Positions 36,578-46,329 of a stretch of DNA of 64,000 bases are shown here, in pieces. Position 1 is the first letter of the stretch. Each line of letters begins with the position of its first letter. The DNA comes from SAR86 cluster bacterium (GTDB lineage: Bacteria > Pseudomonadota > Gammaproteobacteria > Magnimaribacterales > Magnimaribacteraceae). The position numbers were made by a program, and so were the translations under genes. The notes below the pieces were generated by a model. The model had not been told where the DNA came from. It did not search any database and worked only from the letters and a program-made list of their open reading frames with translations. The stretch spans positions 62,001 through 126,000 of the forward strand of contig JAKUUM010000002.1 in the NCBI GenBank assembly GCA_022447065.1. Direction: 5' to 3'.

Positions 36578-36909
36578 TTGAGCTGACCTATAAGCCGGGT
36601 TCTGTCTAGGATAATCATTCATCTAGGTTCTGTGTCACCACAAAACTCAAGCAACCTACCCAGGTTCAGTGAGAGCACACTATAGAACCTCTATTTGGTC
36701 TTGCTCCAGAAGGGGTTTGCAATGCCAAAGATGTTACCATCTCAGCGGTGTGCTCTTACCACACCTTTTCACCCTTACCTAAAGTAATTAGGCGGTTTAT
36801 TTTCTGTTGCACTTTCCGTAGGTTCACACCTCCCAGGTATTACCTGGCTTCTTGCACTTTGGAGCCCGGACTTTCCTCTCTAAAAAGAGCGATTATCTGG
36901 TCAACTCCA
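36578..36909 (-). ncRNA. rnpB: RNase P RNA, bacterial class A
   Basis: Read on the minus strand, GAGTTGACC at the 5' end (36907-36899) pairs with GGTCAGCTC at the 3' end (36588-36580) as helix P1. Conserved core elements follow in order: GAGGAAAGTCCGGGCTCC, the AGTGCAACAGAAA segment and AAACCGCC near the middle, GGTAAGGGTGAAAAGGTG, and AGAACCCGGCTTATAGGTCA near the 3' end. The RNA is the catalytic subunit that trims tRNA 5' leaders. The total of about 330 bases is slightly shorter than the E. coli RNA. It follows rsmI by about 30 bases on the same strand, the usual gammaproteobacterial position; a TATATA element at 36921-36916 may be its -10. Confidence 0.95.
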
Positions 36910-36941
36910 GTGAAGTATATACATTTAATAAATATATAAAA

Positions 36942-37790
36942 TTATTTTTGCTTAAGTAAGTGTTTATAAAGAAAGTTCTTTTTTAGACCAAAAGCCTTTG
37001 AAGCAAGAGTAAGAGCATCTTTCTTATTCATTTTCTCTAAAATAATCACTAAAACTTCCTTTTGTTCCGAAGTTAAAAATAAATCTTGATCAACTTCTTT
37101 CTTTCCACTTATAACTACGACAAATTCTCCTTTTTGAGAATTTTCTTTTGAAGATATATCTTTTATTACTCTAGTAACTTCCCCTCTATAAAATGTTTCA
37201 TGTAATTTAGTCATCTCTCTTGCAACAAAAACCTTCGTCCCAGGACTTAACTCTTCTAATGTCTTGAGAAAATCTATGATTCTCCTCTTTGATTCAAAAA
37301 CAATTGATGTTTTGTTTTCGGAAATTAGAGAATGCATAAAAGATTTTTTTGCTTTTTTTTGTTTTGGTGGAAAGCCATAAAAAGTAAATTTGTCTGTAGA
37401 GAACCCTGAAACACTTATAGCAGAAATTAAAGAAGAAGCTCCAGGTATAGGTATTACTTTGATTGATTCTTCTTGGGCCCTCTTAACTAATAGATAACCT
37501 GGATCAGAAATAAGAGGGGTCCCAGAATCACTAATTAGTGCAACATTTAGACCTTTCTTAAGTTTAGTAATTAAATATTGTAATTTCTTTTGCTCTGAAA
37601 ACTTATGATAAGAAATTAATTTAGTACTTATATTATATTTATTCATAAGTATTTTAGATTTCCTTGTATCTTCAACAGCACATAAATCTACGATAGATAA
37701 GATATTTAAAGCTCTTTTGGTTATATCCTCTAAATTTCCTATTGGTGTGGCTACTATATACAGTACCCCAAATTTAGTATTCTTACTCAT
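36942..37790 (-). CDS. rsmI: 16S rRNA 2'-O-ribose C1402 methyltransferase RsmI
   Basis: The 282-residue protein contains 'GVLYIVATPIGNLEDITKRA', 'DLCAVEDTRKSKILMNKY', 'ALISDSGTPLISDPGYLLV' and 'VIPIPGASSLISAISVSG', diagnostic for RsmI. It adds the ribose methyl at C1402, complementing RsmH. Its ATG at 37790 is separated by a single base from the opposite-strand lpoA start, so its promoter must lie within lpoA coding sequence. Confidence 0.97.
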   Translation of the reverse strand: MSKNTKFGVLYIVATPIGNLEDITKRALNILSIVDLCAVEDTRKSKILMNKYNISTKLISYHKFSEQKKLQYLITKLKKGLNVALISDSGTPLISDPGYLLVKRAQEESIKVIPIPGASSLISAISVSGFSTDKFTFYGFPPKQKKAKKSFMHSLISENKTSIVFESKRRIIDFLKTLEELSPGTKVFVAREMTKLHETFYRGEVTRVIKDISSKENSQKGEFVVVISGKKEVDQDLFLTSEQKEVLVIILEKMNKKDALTLASKAFGLKKNFLYKHLLKQK

Positions 37791-37791
37791 A

Positions 37792-38958
37792 GTGAATCAT
37801 CTTAATAAATTATTAATAGCTTTCATAAATATAATTTTTTTTGTTAGTTGTGCTTCTAACATTCAGGATAATTCTTACCAGAGCAAGGAATTAATTTCCA
37901 TCGATAAACCTAAGGTAGTCTATAACTTCAAAAAACTTCCAAAAAGAATCAATGTCTTCTTATTAGATACTAATCAAACAACAGAAAGAGAGTTTATAAA
38001 CGGCCTATCAATTAATTATTATTACTATAAAAATCTTTCGAACTATTCTCCAGAAATCAACTTTATAACAAGTAAAAAGATTGATGAAGGCAATTGCAAA
38101 TTGAATAAAGACAGTCAAGATTATTCAATTATTCTTTTAAATGATACTTTTTTAGGAAGTTTAGATCCTTACTGTTTAAATAAGCTGTTAAATCTTAATG
38201 GGATTTTAATACTTTCAAGTGATAATCTAAAAGTTGAAGAACTCAACCAAGAGGTGTTACATGTAAATAGGCAGAATGAATACAGAGATCTTCTAACATA
38301 TGCAAAAAATAATAGAAGCAAAAACTCTCTTATTATTGATGATGAAAATACTAGAGACAAAGACATCCTTAGAAAAATATGGCTAAACTTAGAAGGAAAA
38401 GTCTTAGATTCTTCTACCTCAGGAAGTAATTTGAATGAAAATCTTCTTTCTAATCTCTTGCTTATTGAAAGAAGTAAAGAAAGATCAAGAAAACTTTCTA
38501 GAATTTTATCTGTCCCCTTAGAAAGCACCCCAAGAAGAAGAATGGATTTAGATTCTATAATCCTTTCTGTCTCACTAACCAAAGCCAGGAGTTTAAAACC
38601 AGAACTAGAATATAATTATGGCGAATCACTTCAGGTATACCTTCTTCCAAATTGGGAGAATGATGAATACTACCTTAAAAAGGAATTAGACCTTGAAAGA
38701 GTTGTTTTAATTGATATGCCCTGGATGCTTAATACTGAAATTAACTATCTTAGGAACCTACCTAAAAAAAGAAACAGAAGTTTTGCTATCGGTTATGATG
38801 CATATGAAATAGCTCTTCTCTTAAATAACTCTTCAAGCTCAAAACAATTTCAACTCTCAGGTATGTCTGGAAAGATTATCTACTACAGAGGAAGCCTTCT
38901 AAGAAAATCTCCAAAAGTTTCTGTACAAGACGGTCTTTTTAAGATGATAGGCTATTAA
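37792..38958 (+). CDS. lpoA: LpoA-like outer-membrane lipoprotein (PBP1A activator), short form
   Basis: From GTG 37792 the protein is 388 residues, with a lipoprotein signal 'LLIAFINIIFFVSC' and lipid-acceptor Cys20. The C-terminal half matches the LpoA C-terminal domain: 'RRMDLDSIILSVSLTKARSL', 'QVYLLPNW', 'VVLIDMPWML', 'FAIGYDAYEIALLL' and 'SGMSGKIIYYRGSLLRKSP'. E. coli LpoA is 678 residues, so most of the N-terminal TPR-like domain is missing. LpoA reaches from the outer membrane to stimulate PBP1A. It is divergent from rsmI, the same pairing as yraL-yraM in E. coli. Farther upstream starts in this frame would lie within rsmI and spoil the signal peptide. Confidence 0.82.
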   Translation: MNHLNKLLIAFINIIFFVSCASNIQDNSYQSKELISIDKPKVVYNFKKLPKRINVFLLDTNQTTEREFINGLSINYYYYKNLSNYSPEINFITSKKIDEGNCKLNKDSQDYSIILLNDTFLGSLDPYCLNKLLNLNGILILSSDNLKVEELNQEVLHVNRQNEYRDLLTYAKNNRSKNSLIIDDENTRDKDILRKIWLNLEGKVLDSSTSGSNLNENLLSNLLLIERSKERSRKLSRILSVPLESTPRRRMDLDSIILSVSLTKARSLKPELEYNYGESLQVYLLPNWENDEYYLKKELDLERVVLIDMPWMLNTEINYLRNLPKKRNRSFAIGYDAYEIALLLNNSSSSKQFQLSGMSGKIIYYRGSLLRKSPKVSVQDGLFKMIGY

Positions 38959-38959
38959 A

Positions 38960-39598
38960 TTAAAAAGAACGAATTTCCTTTTCTAACTCCGTCAGACTGT
39001 TTATAAAAGATTTTCTTGTGAAAACACTCTTCATATATTCGTTTATAGGTCTGTTCTTATTATCTTTAGGAATTTCTATATCTACTAATGGGAGTCGCCA
39101 TAAAATTGGAGCAATACAACAATCTACCAAAGAGAATTCATCATTCATAAAAAAAGGTTTTTCTTTAAAAATAGGGGCAGTACCAGTTATTAGGGACTTT
39201 AATTGTTTTGTAGCCTTCTTTTTAGCAGCATCCTTTAGATCTCCATCCACAATCTGATCAAACAAAGTGCACCAATCACTCTCTATTCTTTTGATATACA
39301 AACGAATATTTGCTCTAGCTACCGGATATACTGGCAATAATGGTGGGTGAGGAAATCTCTCATCCAAATACTCCATCAAAGTTACGGAATCGTAGAGACA
39401 AACATCTCTATCAACTAACACAGGTAAAGTTGCATAGGGACTTAATTCGAGAATTTCTTCTGTTAAATTGTTCTTGGACATATCTACAACTTCTGCAGAA
39501 ATACCCTTCTCTTCAAGGACAATCCTGACTCTTTGACAGTAATGGTCAACAGGATCGGAGAATAGAGTCATTGAGGTGCGTTTGTTAGTAGAAACCAT
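38960..39598 (-). CDS. sspA: Stringent starvation protein A
   Basis: The 212-residue glutathione-S-transferase-fold protein starts with 'TLFSDPVDHYCQRVRIVLEE' and has 'LPVLVDRDVCLYDSVTLMEY' and 'YPVARANIRLYIKRIESDW', typical of SspA. SspA binds RNA polymerase under nutrient limitation. It follows the petABC operon, as in other gammaproteobacteria, but sspB is absent: lpoA converges with only one base between the stop codons. Confidence 0.94.
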   Translation of the reverse strand: MVSTNKRTSMTLFSDPVDHYCQRVRIVLEEKGISAEVVDMSKNNLTEEILELSPYATLPVLVDRDVCLYDSVTLMEYLDERFPHPPLLPVYPVARANIRLYIKRIESDWCTLFDQIVDGDLKDAAKKKATKQLKSLITGTAPIFKEKPFFMNDEFSLVDCCIAPILWRLPLVDIEIPKDNKNRPINEYMKSVFTRKSFINSLTELEKEIRSF

Positions 39599-39624
39599 AT
39601 TAAATATTTACCTTGTTTGTTAGA

Positions 39625-40437
39625 TTAATGTACATCCTTTTTAAATTCCCTGTAAAGAAGGTAACTAAGAATAGAAAAAATTATAAGATATAGGACCACA
39701 AACTTACCTATGTACTTTCTTTCTTCCTCTATTGGATCAGACATATATGAAAGGAAATTAGTTAAGTTTTTCATACTAGCCTTAAATTCTTTAGGGTTCA
39801 TCTCCCCTTCTTCTTCAACTACTAAGAAGCCACACTGTTCTTTTGTAATGATTTCACCTGATAAAGGATCTTGTTTTAGACCCCCATTAGATGCTGATTG
39901 AGAAACTTGTTTACAGATTGATTTTTGCAACCCTTGAAGGTTAGATAAGACATGAGGCATTCCTACATTCTCTAAGACTTTATTGTTAACTCCTAAAGGT
40001 CTAGATTCATCTTCATAAAAACTTATAAGATAAGTATACAGCCAGTCTGCTCCCCTTAGTGAAACTTCTAGGGTTAAGTCTGGAGGGGCAACACCAAACC
40101 AGTCTTTAGCTTCCGACTGATCCATGCTAATAGTCATGAGATCACCCATTTTCTGATCACCAAAAAGAAGATGTTTTTGGAAAAGATCCTCAGGAATTCC
40201 AAGATCTTTTGCAACTCTATTGAACCTAGCATACTTCAAAGAATGACAGCCGTAGCAATAGTTCATGAACATCTTCGCTCCTTTTTGTAAAGAAGCTTTA
40301 TCTAAATAATCAGTATCTGCTTCCTCGCAGATACCCCGATGAAGACCATCACTAGAAAGATAATCGCCACAAGGTTTACCTTCAGCAGAAAATATTGTTA
40401 AAGAGAATAAGGAAATAACAAAAAAGAAACTTTTCAT
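39625..40437 (-). CDS. petC: Cytochrome c1 subunit of the bc1 complex
   Basis: The 270-residue protein has an export signal (about 1-20), the haem c motif Cys61-Tyr-Gly-Cys64-His65 in 'MNYCYGCHSLKYAR', the region 'GVAPPDLTLEVSLRGADWLY', and a C-terminal membrane anchor 'FVVLYLIIFSILSYLLYREF'. It passes electrons from the Rieske protein to soluble cytochrome c. It overlaps petB by four bases. Confidence 0.95.
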   Translation of the reverse strand: MKSFFFVISLFSLTIFSAEGKPCGDYLSSDGLHRGICEEADTDYLDKASLQKGAKMFMNYCYGCHSLKYARFNRVAKDLGIPEDLFQKHLLFGDQKMGDLMTISMDQSEAKDWFGVAPPDLTLEVSLRGADWLYTYLISFYEDESRPLGVNNKVLENVGMPHVLSNLQGLQKSICKQVSQSASNGGLKQDPLSGEIITKEQCGFLVVEEEGEMNPKEFKASMKNLTNFLSYMSDPIEEERKYIGKFVVLYLIIFSILSYLLYREFKKDVH

Positions 40438-41672
40438 TGAAGCTTTATCCTATCTGGAACAGTTTTACATTTTTCGTATTTTGTGTAAAAAGGCATCAGT
40501 AAAAAATAGGCAAAGTAAAGAGCTGTAAAAACTTGTGCTAAAGCTGTACGAAGAGGATTGGGACGTATCATACCCAAATATCCTAATACAAAAAAACTTA
40601 CAACTAAGCCACAAAGAGCTAACTTACTATACATTCCTTTATATCTAATTGACTTAACCGGACTTCTATCGAGCCAAGGAACGAATGCGATTATCACCAT
40701 TCCTGCAGTCATAATAACGAAGCCCAAGAATTTAGCCGTCAGAGGTCCAATTGGGAAAGTGATAGCTCTCAACATCGCATAATAAGGAGTGTAATACCAA
40801 GCGGGAACTATGTGTTCAGGAGTTATTAGATTGTTTGCTTCTTCATAGTTAACATACTCAATTAAATAGCCTCCTCCATCAGGAAAAAAGAAAATAATAA
40901 AACAGAAAATAATTAAAAAGACACCTATGGCAAATATATCTTTCATAACATCATAAGGAAAAAAAGGAACTGTATCTAAAGGCACTCCATCTTCATCAAC
41001 ATGTTTTTTTACATCAATGCCTTCAGGGTTATTTGAACCTACTTCATGTAAAGCAATAATATGTACAAATACAACTGCAATTAGTGCCAAGGGCAGGAGA
41101 ACTACATGAAAAGCAAATAACCTACCTAAAGTTATTCCAGAAATCATATAATCCCCTCTAATCCAAGTTAACAATTCTTCTCCAATGAAAGGAATTGAAC
41201 CAAATAAAGACATTATCACTTGAGCTGCCCAAAAAGACATTTGACCCCAAGGTAAAACGTAGCCTGTAAAGCCTTCCGCAACTAAGATTATGTAGGTGAA
41301 CCAACCCAATATCCACAACAATTCTCTGGGTTTCTGATAGGAGCCATACAGGAGTCCTCTAAACATATGTAGATAGATAAGTAAGAAGAACATGGAAGAG
41401 CCTGTGGTGTGCATATAACGGATAATCCAGCCATAATCTACATCTCTCATAATGTACTGAATAGAAGCAAAAGCTTCCTCAACAGTTGCCTCATAACTCA
41501 TTAACAACCATATACCTGAAATCAGTTGGATTACCAGAACAACCACCATAAGCACCCCAGCTAAATACCAAAAATTCTGGCCTATCGGAGCTGGGTATTT
41601 ACTTAAATGTCTCTCCCAGGTATCGGTAAAGGGAAACCTATCATCTACCCAATTTAGAAGCTTCGTAAACAT
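40434..41672 (-). CDS. petB: Cytochrome b subunit of the bc1 complex
   Basis: The 412-residue polytopic protein contains 'YMHTTGSSMFFLLIYLHMFR' and 'FHVVLLPLALIAVVFVHIIA' with the paired haem-ligand histidines, the Qo-site 'PWGQMSFWAAQVI', and 'PEHIVPAWYYTPYYAMLRAI' including the PEWY-like segment (here PAWY). It oxidises quinol and carries electrons across the membrane. It overlaps petA by one base. Confidence 0.96.
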   Translation of the reverse strand: MFTKLLNWVDDRFPFTDTWERHLSKYPAPIGQNFWYLAGVLMVVVLVIQLISGIWLLMSYEATVEEAFASIQYIMRDVDYGWIIRYMHTTGSSMFFLLIYLHMFRGLLYGSYQKPRELLWILGWFTYIILVAEGFTGYVLPWGQMSFWAAQVIMSLFGSIPFIGEELLTWIRGDYMISGITLGRLFAFHVVLLPLALIAVVFVHIIALHEVGSNNPEGIDVKKHVDEDGVPLDTVPFFPYDVMKDIFAIGVFLIIFCFIIFFFPDGGGYLIEYVNYEEANNLITPEHIVPAWYYTPYYAMLRAITFPIGPLTAKFLGFVIMTAGMVIIAFVPWLDRSPVKSIRYKGMYSKLALCGLVVSFFVLGYLGMIRPNPLRTALAQVFTALYFAYFLLMPFYTKYEKCKTVPDRIKLQ

Positions 41673-42268
41673 TAAGTTATTTCTCCATCTTCTCCAATTA
41701 CGAGAACGTGTTCACTTTCATAATAATGTGGAGGTATAGATAAATTGGTAGGAGCTGGAACTCCAGAATATACTCTGCCAATTAAATCAAATTTCGATCC
41801 ATGACACGGGCAAAAGAATCCTCCTTGCCAATCAGAATCAAAATTAGTTGTTCCCGATTCTGGATAAAACTTTGGAGCACAGGATAGGTGCGTACAAACT
41901 GCTTCTAAAACAACTACATCTTCTCTAATAGATCTATTAGGATTCTTAGCATAGTCAGGTTGTTGATTTTCTTCAGAATTAGGATCAGATAGTCTTGATA
42001 AATTTCTATTTAAAATTAAGAGAGACTGTTCTGTGTGCCTAATTATATAGATCGGAATTCCTCTCCATTCCACTATCATCATCTCTCCTTTTCCAAGTTT
42101 ACTTATGTCTACCTTGGCTGGAGCTCCAGCAGCTTTAGCTCTTTCACTTGGGTTAAATGCAGCTAGAAAGGGAATGGCAGCTCCAATAACTGCTCCTGCT
42201 CCAACAATCGAGGTGGCAGCTATTAAGAATTTTCTTCTTCCTGGGTTAGAAGGAGGCTTAGGCTGCAT
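41672..42268 (-). CDS. petA: Rieske iron-sulfur subunit of the bc1 complex
   Basis: The 198-residue protein has a Tat-type signal anchor, Gly-Arg-Arg-Lys-Phe-Leu near residue 10 followed by a hydrophobic helix, and the 2Fe-2S ligands in 'CTHLSCAPKF' and 'CPCHGSKFDLIGRVYSGVPA'. It shuttles electrons from quinol to cytochrome c1. It starts one base after rpsI, the conserved rplM-rpsI-petABC order. Confidence 0.96.
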   Translation of the reverse strand: MQPKPPSNPGRRKFLIAATSIVGAGAVIGAAIPFLAAFNPSERAKAAGAPAKVDISKLGKGEMMIVEWRGIPIYIIRHTEQSLLILNRNLSRLSDPNSEENQQPDYAKNPNRSIREDVVVLEAVCTHLSCAPKFYPESGTTNFDSDWQGGFFCPCHGSKFDLIGRVYSGVPAPTNLSIPPHYYESEHVLVIGEDGEIT

Positions 42269-42269
42269 A

Positions 42270-42656
42270 TTATCTTTTGGAATACTGTGGTCTTTTCCTA
42301 GCTTTTCTCAAGCCTACTTTCTTTCTTTCAACTTTTCTAGAGTCTCTCGTAAGAAAACCTTCTTTCTTTAAAGAAGGCTTAAAATTTTCATCAAATTTAA
42401 CTAAGGCTCTTGCAATTCCTAATTGAATTGCACCTGCTTGACCAAAACTGCCGCCACCTCTAACAGTAGCTTTAATATCTACTCCCTTAGACATTTGAAC
42501 GGCTTCCAGGGGTTGCTTGACTACCATCTGAGCAACTTCTCTGCCAAAATAATCTTTGAGACTCTTTTTGTTAACGATAATAACTCCAGTGCCTTTTTCT
42601 AAGAAAACTCTTGCTTTAGAAGTTTTTCTTCTTCCTACTGTTAGTATCTGATCCAA
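42270..42656 (-). CDS. rpsI: 30S ribosomal protein S9
   Basis: The 128-residue basic protein has '[18 protein letters not shown]', '[20 protein letters not shown]' and the conserved terminus '[14 protein letters not shown]', whose last residues contact P-site tRNA. It follows rplM by nine bases. Confidence 0.98.
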   Translation of the reverse strand: MDQILTVGRRKTSKARVFLEKGTGVIIVNKKSLKDYFGREVAQMVVKQPLEAVQMSKGVDIKATVRGGGSFGQAGAIQLGIARALVKFDENFKPSLKKEGFLTRDSRKVERKKVGLRKARKRPQYSKR

Positions 42657-42665
42657 TATATTTCC

Positions 42666-43094
42666 TTAAATATCTATTAATCCTGGATTTTGAGCTTGAT
42701 GAGGGTGATTATTATCCCTATAAACCTTCAATTTAGTAAGCATCTTCTTCCCAAGTTTATTCTTTGGTAACATTCCTTTTACTGCCATCCTAATAGCCTC
42801 TTCAGGTGAATTCTTAATCACATCTCCTAAGGATCTTGACTTTATACCTCCAGGATAACCTGTGTGTTTGTAATATTTCTTTTGCATTAATTTTTTACCA
42901 GTGACATTAATTTCCCCTGCATTAACAACAACAATGTAATCTCCTAAATCGGCATTGGGAGAATACTCTGGTTTATGTTTACCTCTTAGTCTGGATGCCA
43001 AAGTAGCAGCTAAGCGGCCTAGAGTTTTGTCTTTAGCGTCTACCAGAATCCAAGATTCCTTTATATCTGACTGTTTAAAACTCTGGGTTTTCAT
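42666..43094 (-). CDS. rplM: 50S ribosomal protein L13
   Basis: The 142-residue protein has 'WILVDAKDKTLGRLAATLAS', 'GDYIVVVNAGEINVTGKK' and 'MAVKGMLPKNKLGKKMLTKL', diagnostic for L13. It heads the rplM-rpsI-petABC(-sspA) unit, so respiration and translation genes share a transcript start. A promoter with a GC-rich discriminator lies just upstream. Confidence 0.98.
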   Translation of the reverse strand: MKTQSFKQSDIKESWILVDAKDKTLGRLAATLASRLRGKHKPEYSPNADLGDYIVVVNAGEINVTGKKLMQKKYYKHTGYPGGIKSRSLGDVIKNSPEEAIRMAVKGMLPKNKLGKKMLTKLKVYRDNNHPHQAQNPGLIDI

Positions 43095-43116
43095 TGAAAC
43101 TATTACCTCTGAAGAA

Positions 43117-43154
43117 GCGCGCGCATTTTAATCTACTCCTTGGGTGAGATACAA
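43117..43154 (-). promoter_or_regulatory. Sigma-70-like promoter with GCGCGCGC discriminator for rplM
   Basis: On the minus strand TTGTAT (43154-43149), an 18-base spacer and TAAAAT (43130-43125) are followed by GCGCGCGC (43124-43117). The GC block stands out sharply in this AT-rich sequence and suggests stringent, ppGpp-sensitive control. The leader would be about 23 bases and includes AGAGGT as Shine-Dalgarno. Confidence 0.6.
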
Positions 43155-43239
43155 CCTGAAGTTGAATAAAAATTAAATTTTGGAAAGTTTAAAACTTGTT
43201 TTTCTTTTTTCTTTTGGATCAATATATTACTCTTTAAAT

Positions 43240-44322
43240 GTGAATTTTTTAAATAATAAGAAATATTTACCTCTTCTGGGAGCAATTCTCATCGGAACTC
43301 TATTGGGTCTGTTAATTTCAACTCTTACTTTTAAGAATAATAAAAACTTACCAGATATTAAGTCTTCCGAAAATATAATTTCAAGTTCATTTAGTGATGC
43401 TGTCAAAAAAGCATCTCCTGCTGTAGTAAACATCTATAGCAATGTTCTTATTAATAATAGAAGATCCCAACTTCCCTTTTCTGAAAGGTTTAACTCTATT
43501 TTTGGTCTCAATAGATCTAGGATTGAGTCCAGTTTGGGTTCGGGAGTTATTTTTTATTCCAACGGCTATATTCTTACAAATCAGCACGTGATAGGAGACA
43601 GAAGTGTTGGCATTACTGTTGAACTATCAAACGGAAGAAAGGAAGAGGCAAAAATAGTGGGAATTGATAAAGGAACTGACCTTGCTGTACTTAAAATAAA
43701 TCAAACTGAAGAATTGTCTTCTATAGAGATAGCAAATTCAGATAATTTAGAAATAGGCGATATTGTACTTGCAATAGGCAATCCATATGGTCTTGGACAA
43801 TCAGTTAGCATGGGAATAGTTAGTGCTACAGGTAGAGAATTTAATAATCCTTATTCTGATTATATCCAAACTGATGCAGCTATTAATAAAGGAAACTCAG
43901 GTGGAGCATTAGTTGATACTTCTGGAAGGCTGGTAGGAATAAATACTTTAATAAGAAGTAGTTCGGGAGGATCTGAAGGAATAGGATTTGCCATACCATC
44001 TGTGAGAGTTGTAGGAATAATTAATGACCTCATACAATTTGGAGAAGTAAGAAGAGGTTGGTTGGGATTTGACATAGATAGAGTTGCCTTAGCGACTAGC
44101 AATAAACTCTTAATAAGCTATATTCATCTAAATGGACCTGCTAATGAAGCCAATCTTCGAGTTGGAGATGTCATAATTGAAATTAACGAGCAAGAATCTT
44201 CATATTCTCTTTTATTTAAAGAGTTTGCTAGATCTAAACCTGGAATTCTTATTAAGCTGAAAGTTTTGAGAGGCACCGAAATTATAGAACTGAACCTTTT
44301 AACTGCCTTAGCTACAGCTTAA
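43240..44322 (+). CDS. degS: DegS-like membrane-anchored serine protease
   Basis: From the GTG at 43240 the protein is 360 residues, close to E. coli DegS (355), with one N-terminal membrane helix (about 10-30). A TTG at 43180 would add twenty hydrophobic residues and is less likely; neither start has a good Shine-Dalgarno. The protease triad is His116 ('LTNQHV'), Asp147 ('GTDLAVLKI') and Ser220 ('INKGNSGGALV'), followed by one PDZ domain. DegS senses misfolded porins and cleaves RseA to release sigma-E. A single PDZ domain and a membrane anchor fit DegS better than DegP/DegQ. It is divergent from rplM and converges on murA. Confidence 0.88.
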   Translation: MNFLNNKKYLPLLGAILIGTLLGLLISTLTFKNNKNLPDIKSSENIISSSFSDAVKKASPAVVNIYSNVLINNRRSQLPFSERFNSIFGLNRSRIESSLGSGVIFYSNGYILTNQHVIGDRSVGITVELSNGRKEEAKIVGIDKGTDLAVLKINQTEELSSIEIANSDNLEIGDIVLAIGNPYGLGQSVSMGIVSATGREFNNPYSDYIQTDAAINKGNSGGALVDTSGRLVGINTLIRSSSGGSEGIGFAIPSVRVVGIINDLIQFGEVRRGWLGFDIDRVALATSNKLLISYIHLNGPANEANLRVGDVIIEINEQESSYSLLFKEFARSKPGILIKLKVLRGTEIIELNLLTALATA

Positions 44323-44344
44323 CTATTATAATTTTTTCTCTTTT

Positions 44345-45619
<1,275 letters not shown>

Positions 45620-46225
45620 TTAAATTGAGGTAATCCACTTTTCTATGACTGTATCTAAATCTTCTTCTTCAGTTTTCATTAGGGAATAGAACTGATTCCT
45701 AAAAGTTAAGCCTAAATTTACACCATTTATTACTATATTGATCAACTTCCATTCTCCCTGATCATTTAAATACATATCATAGGTTGCTGGATAAACCTTT
45801 GTAGAAGTGACTATTTCTAAAAATACCTTTTCTTTATTTCCTTTACTTGATTTCTTAATTTCAGGGGAAACGATTATCTCTTCATCCTTAAATTCAGCCA
45901 AAGTCCTCGAATAAGTTTCAAGTAAAGTAGTTCTAAATACTTTTTGGAATTCTTCCCTTTGAGCCTTGTTGGCACCTTTGTAGTATTTGCCCATTACATT
46001 TCTTGAAATTCTTTTGAAATCTACTAGTGGTTCTAATGGTTGTGATATTGCTTTGAGAAATTCTTCAGGATTTTCTTTGTAAATATCTTGATTAACCTTG
46101 ACCGCTTTAACTATATCTGTATGTATTTTTTCTACATACTCTGAAGAACTTTCTGAATAAATATATGAAGAAGAGAATAAAAGAGAGAAAAAAAGTAAAC
46201 TAAACTGCACAAGAGATAGTCTCAT
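45620..46225 (-). CDS. mlaC: MlaC, periplasmic phospholipid-binding protein
   Basis: The 201-residue protein has a signal peptide (about 1-24) and the MlaC/Tgt2-type fold segments 'PLEPLVDFKRISRNVMGKYY', 'FQKVFRTTLLETYSRTLAEF' and 'WKLINIVINGVNLGLTFRNQ'. MlaC ferries phospholipids between MlaA at the outer membrane and MlaFEDB at the inner membrane. It retains its ancestral place next to murA, but mlaF, mlaE, mlaD and mlaB are not in this locus. It is divergent from the CaCA exchanger gene across 104 bases. Confidence 0.92.
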   Translation of the reverse strand: MRLSLVQFSLLFFSLLFSSSYIYSESSSEYVEKIHTDIVKAVKVNQDIYKENPEEFLKAISQPLEPLVDFKRISRNVMGKYYKGANKAQREEFQKVFRTTLLETYSRTLAEFKDEEIIVSPEIKKSSKGNKEKVFLEIVTSTKVYPATYDMYLNDQGEWKLINIVINGVNLGLTFRNQFYSLMKTEEEDLDTVIEKWITSI

Positions 46226-46329
46226 AGTTGTATTGAGATAATTAGAGTCAAATGAAATTTATGGTTATTATAACACCTGCGTTAAACAACTTAGCTGAAT
46301 CAAAGTTCAATCTTTAGTATTCCTTATTA

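Noticed and set aside
38169-38582. 137-codon minus-strand frame opposite lpoA
   Set aside because: The plus-strand product has the LpoA C-terminal motifs and a lipoprotein signal; the antisense translation is Leu/Ser-rich without family features.
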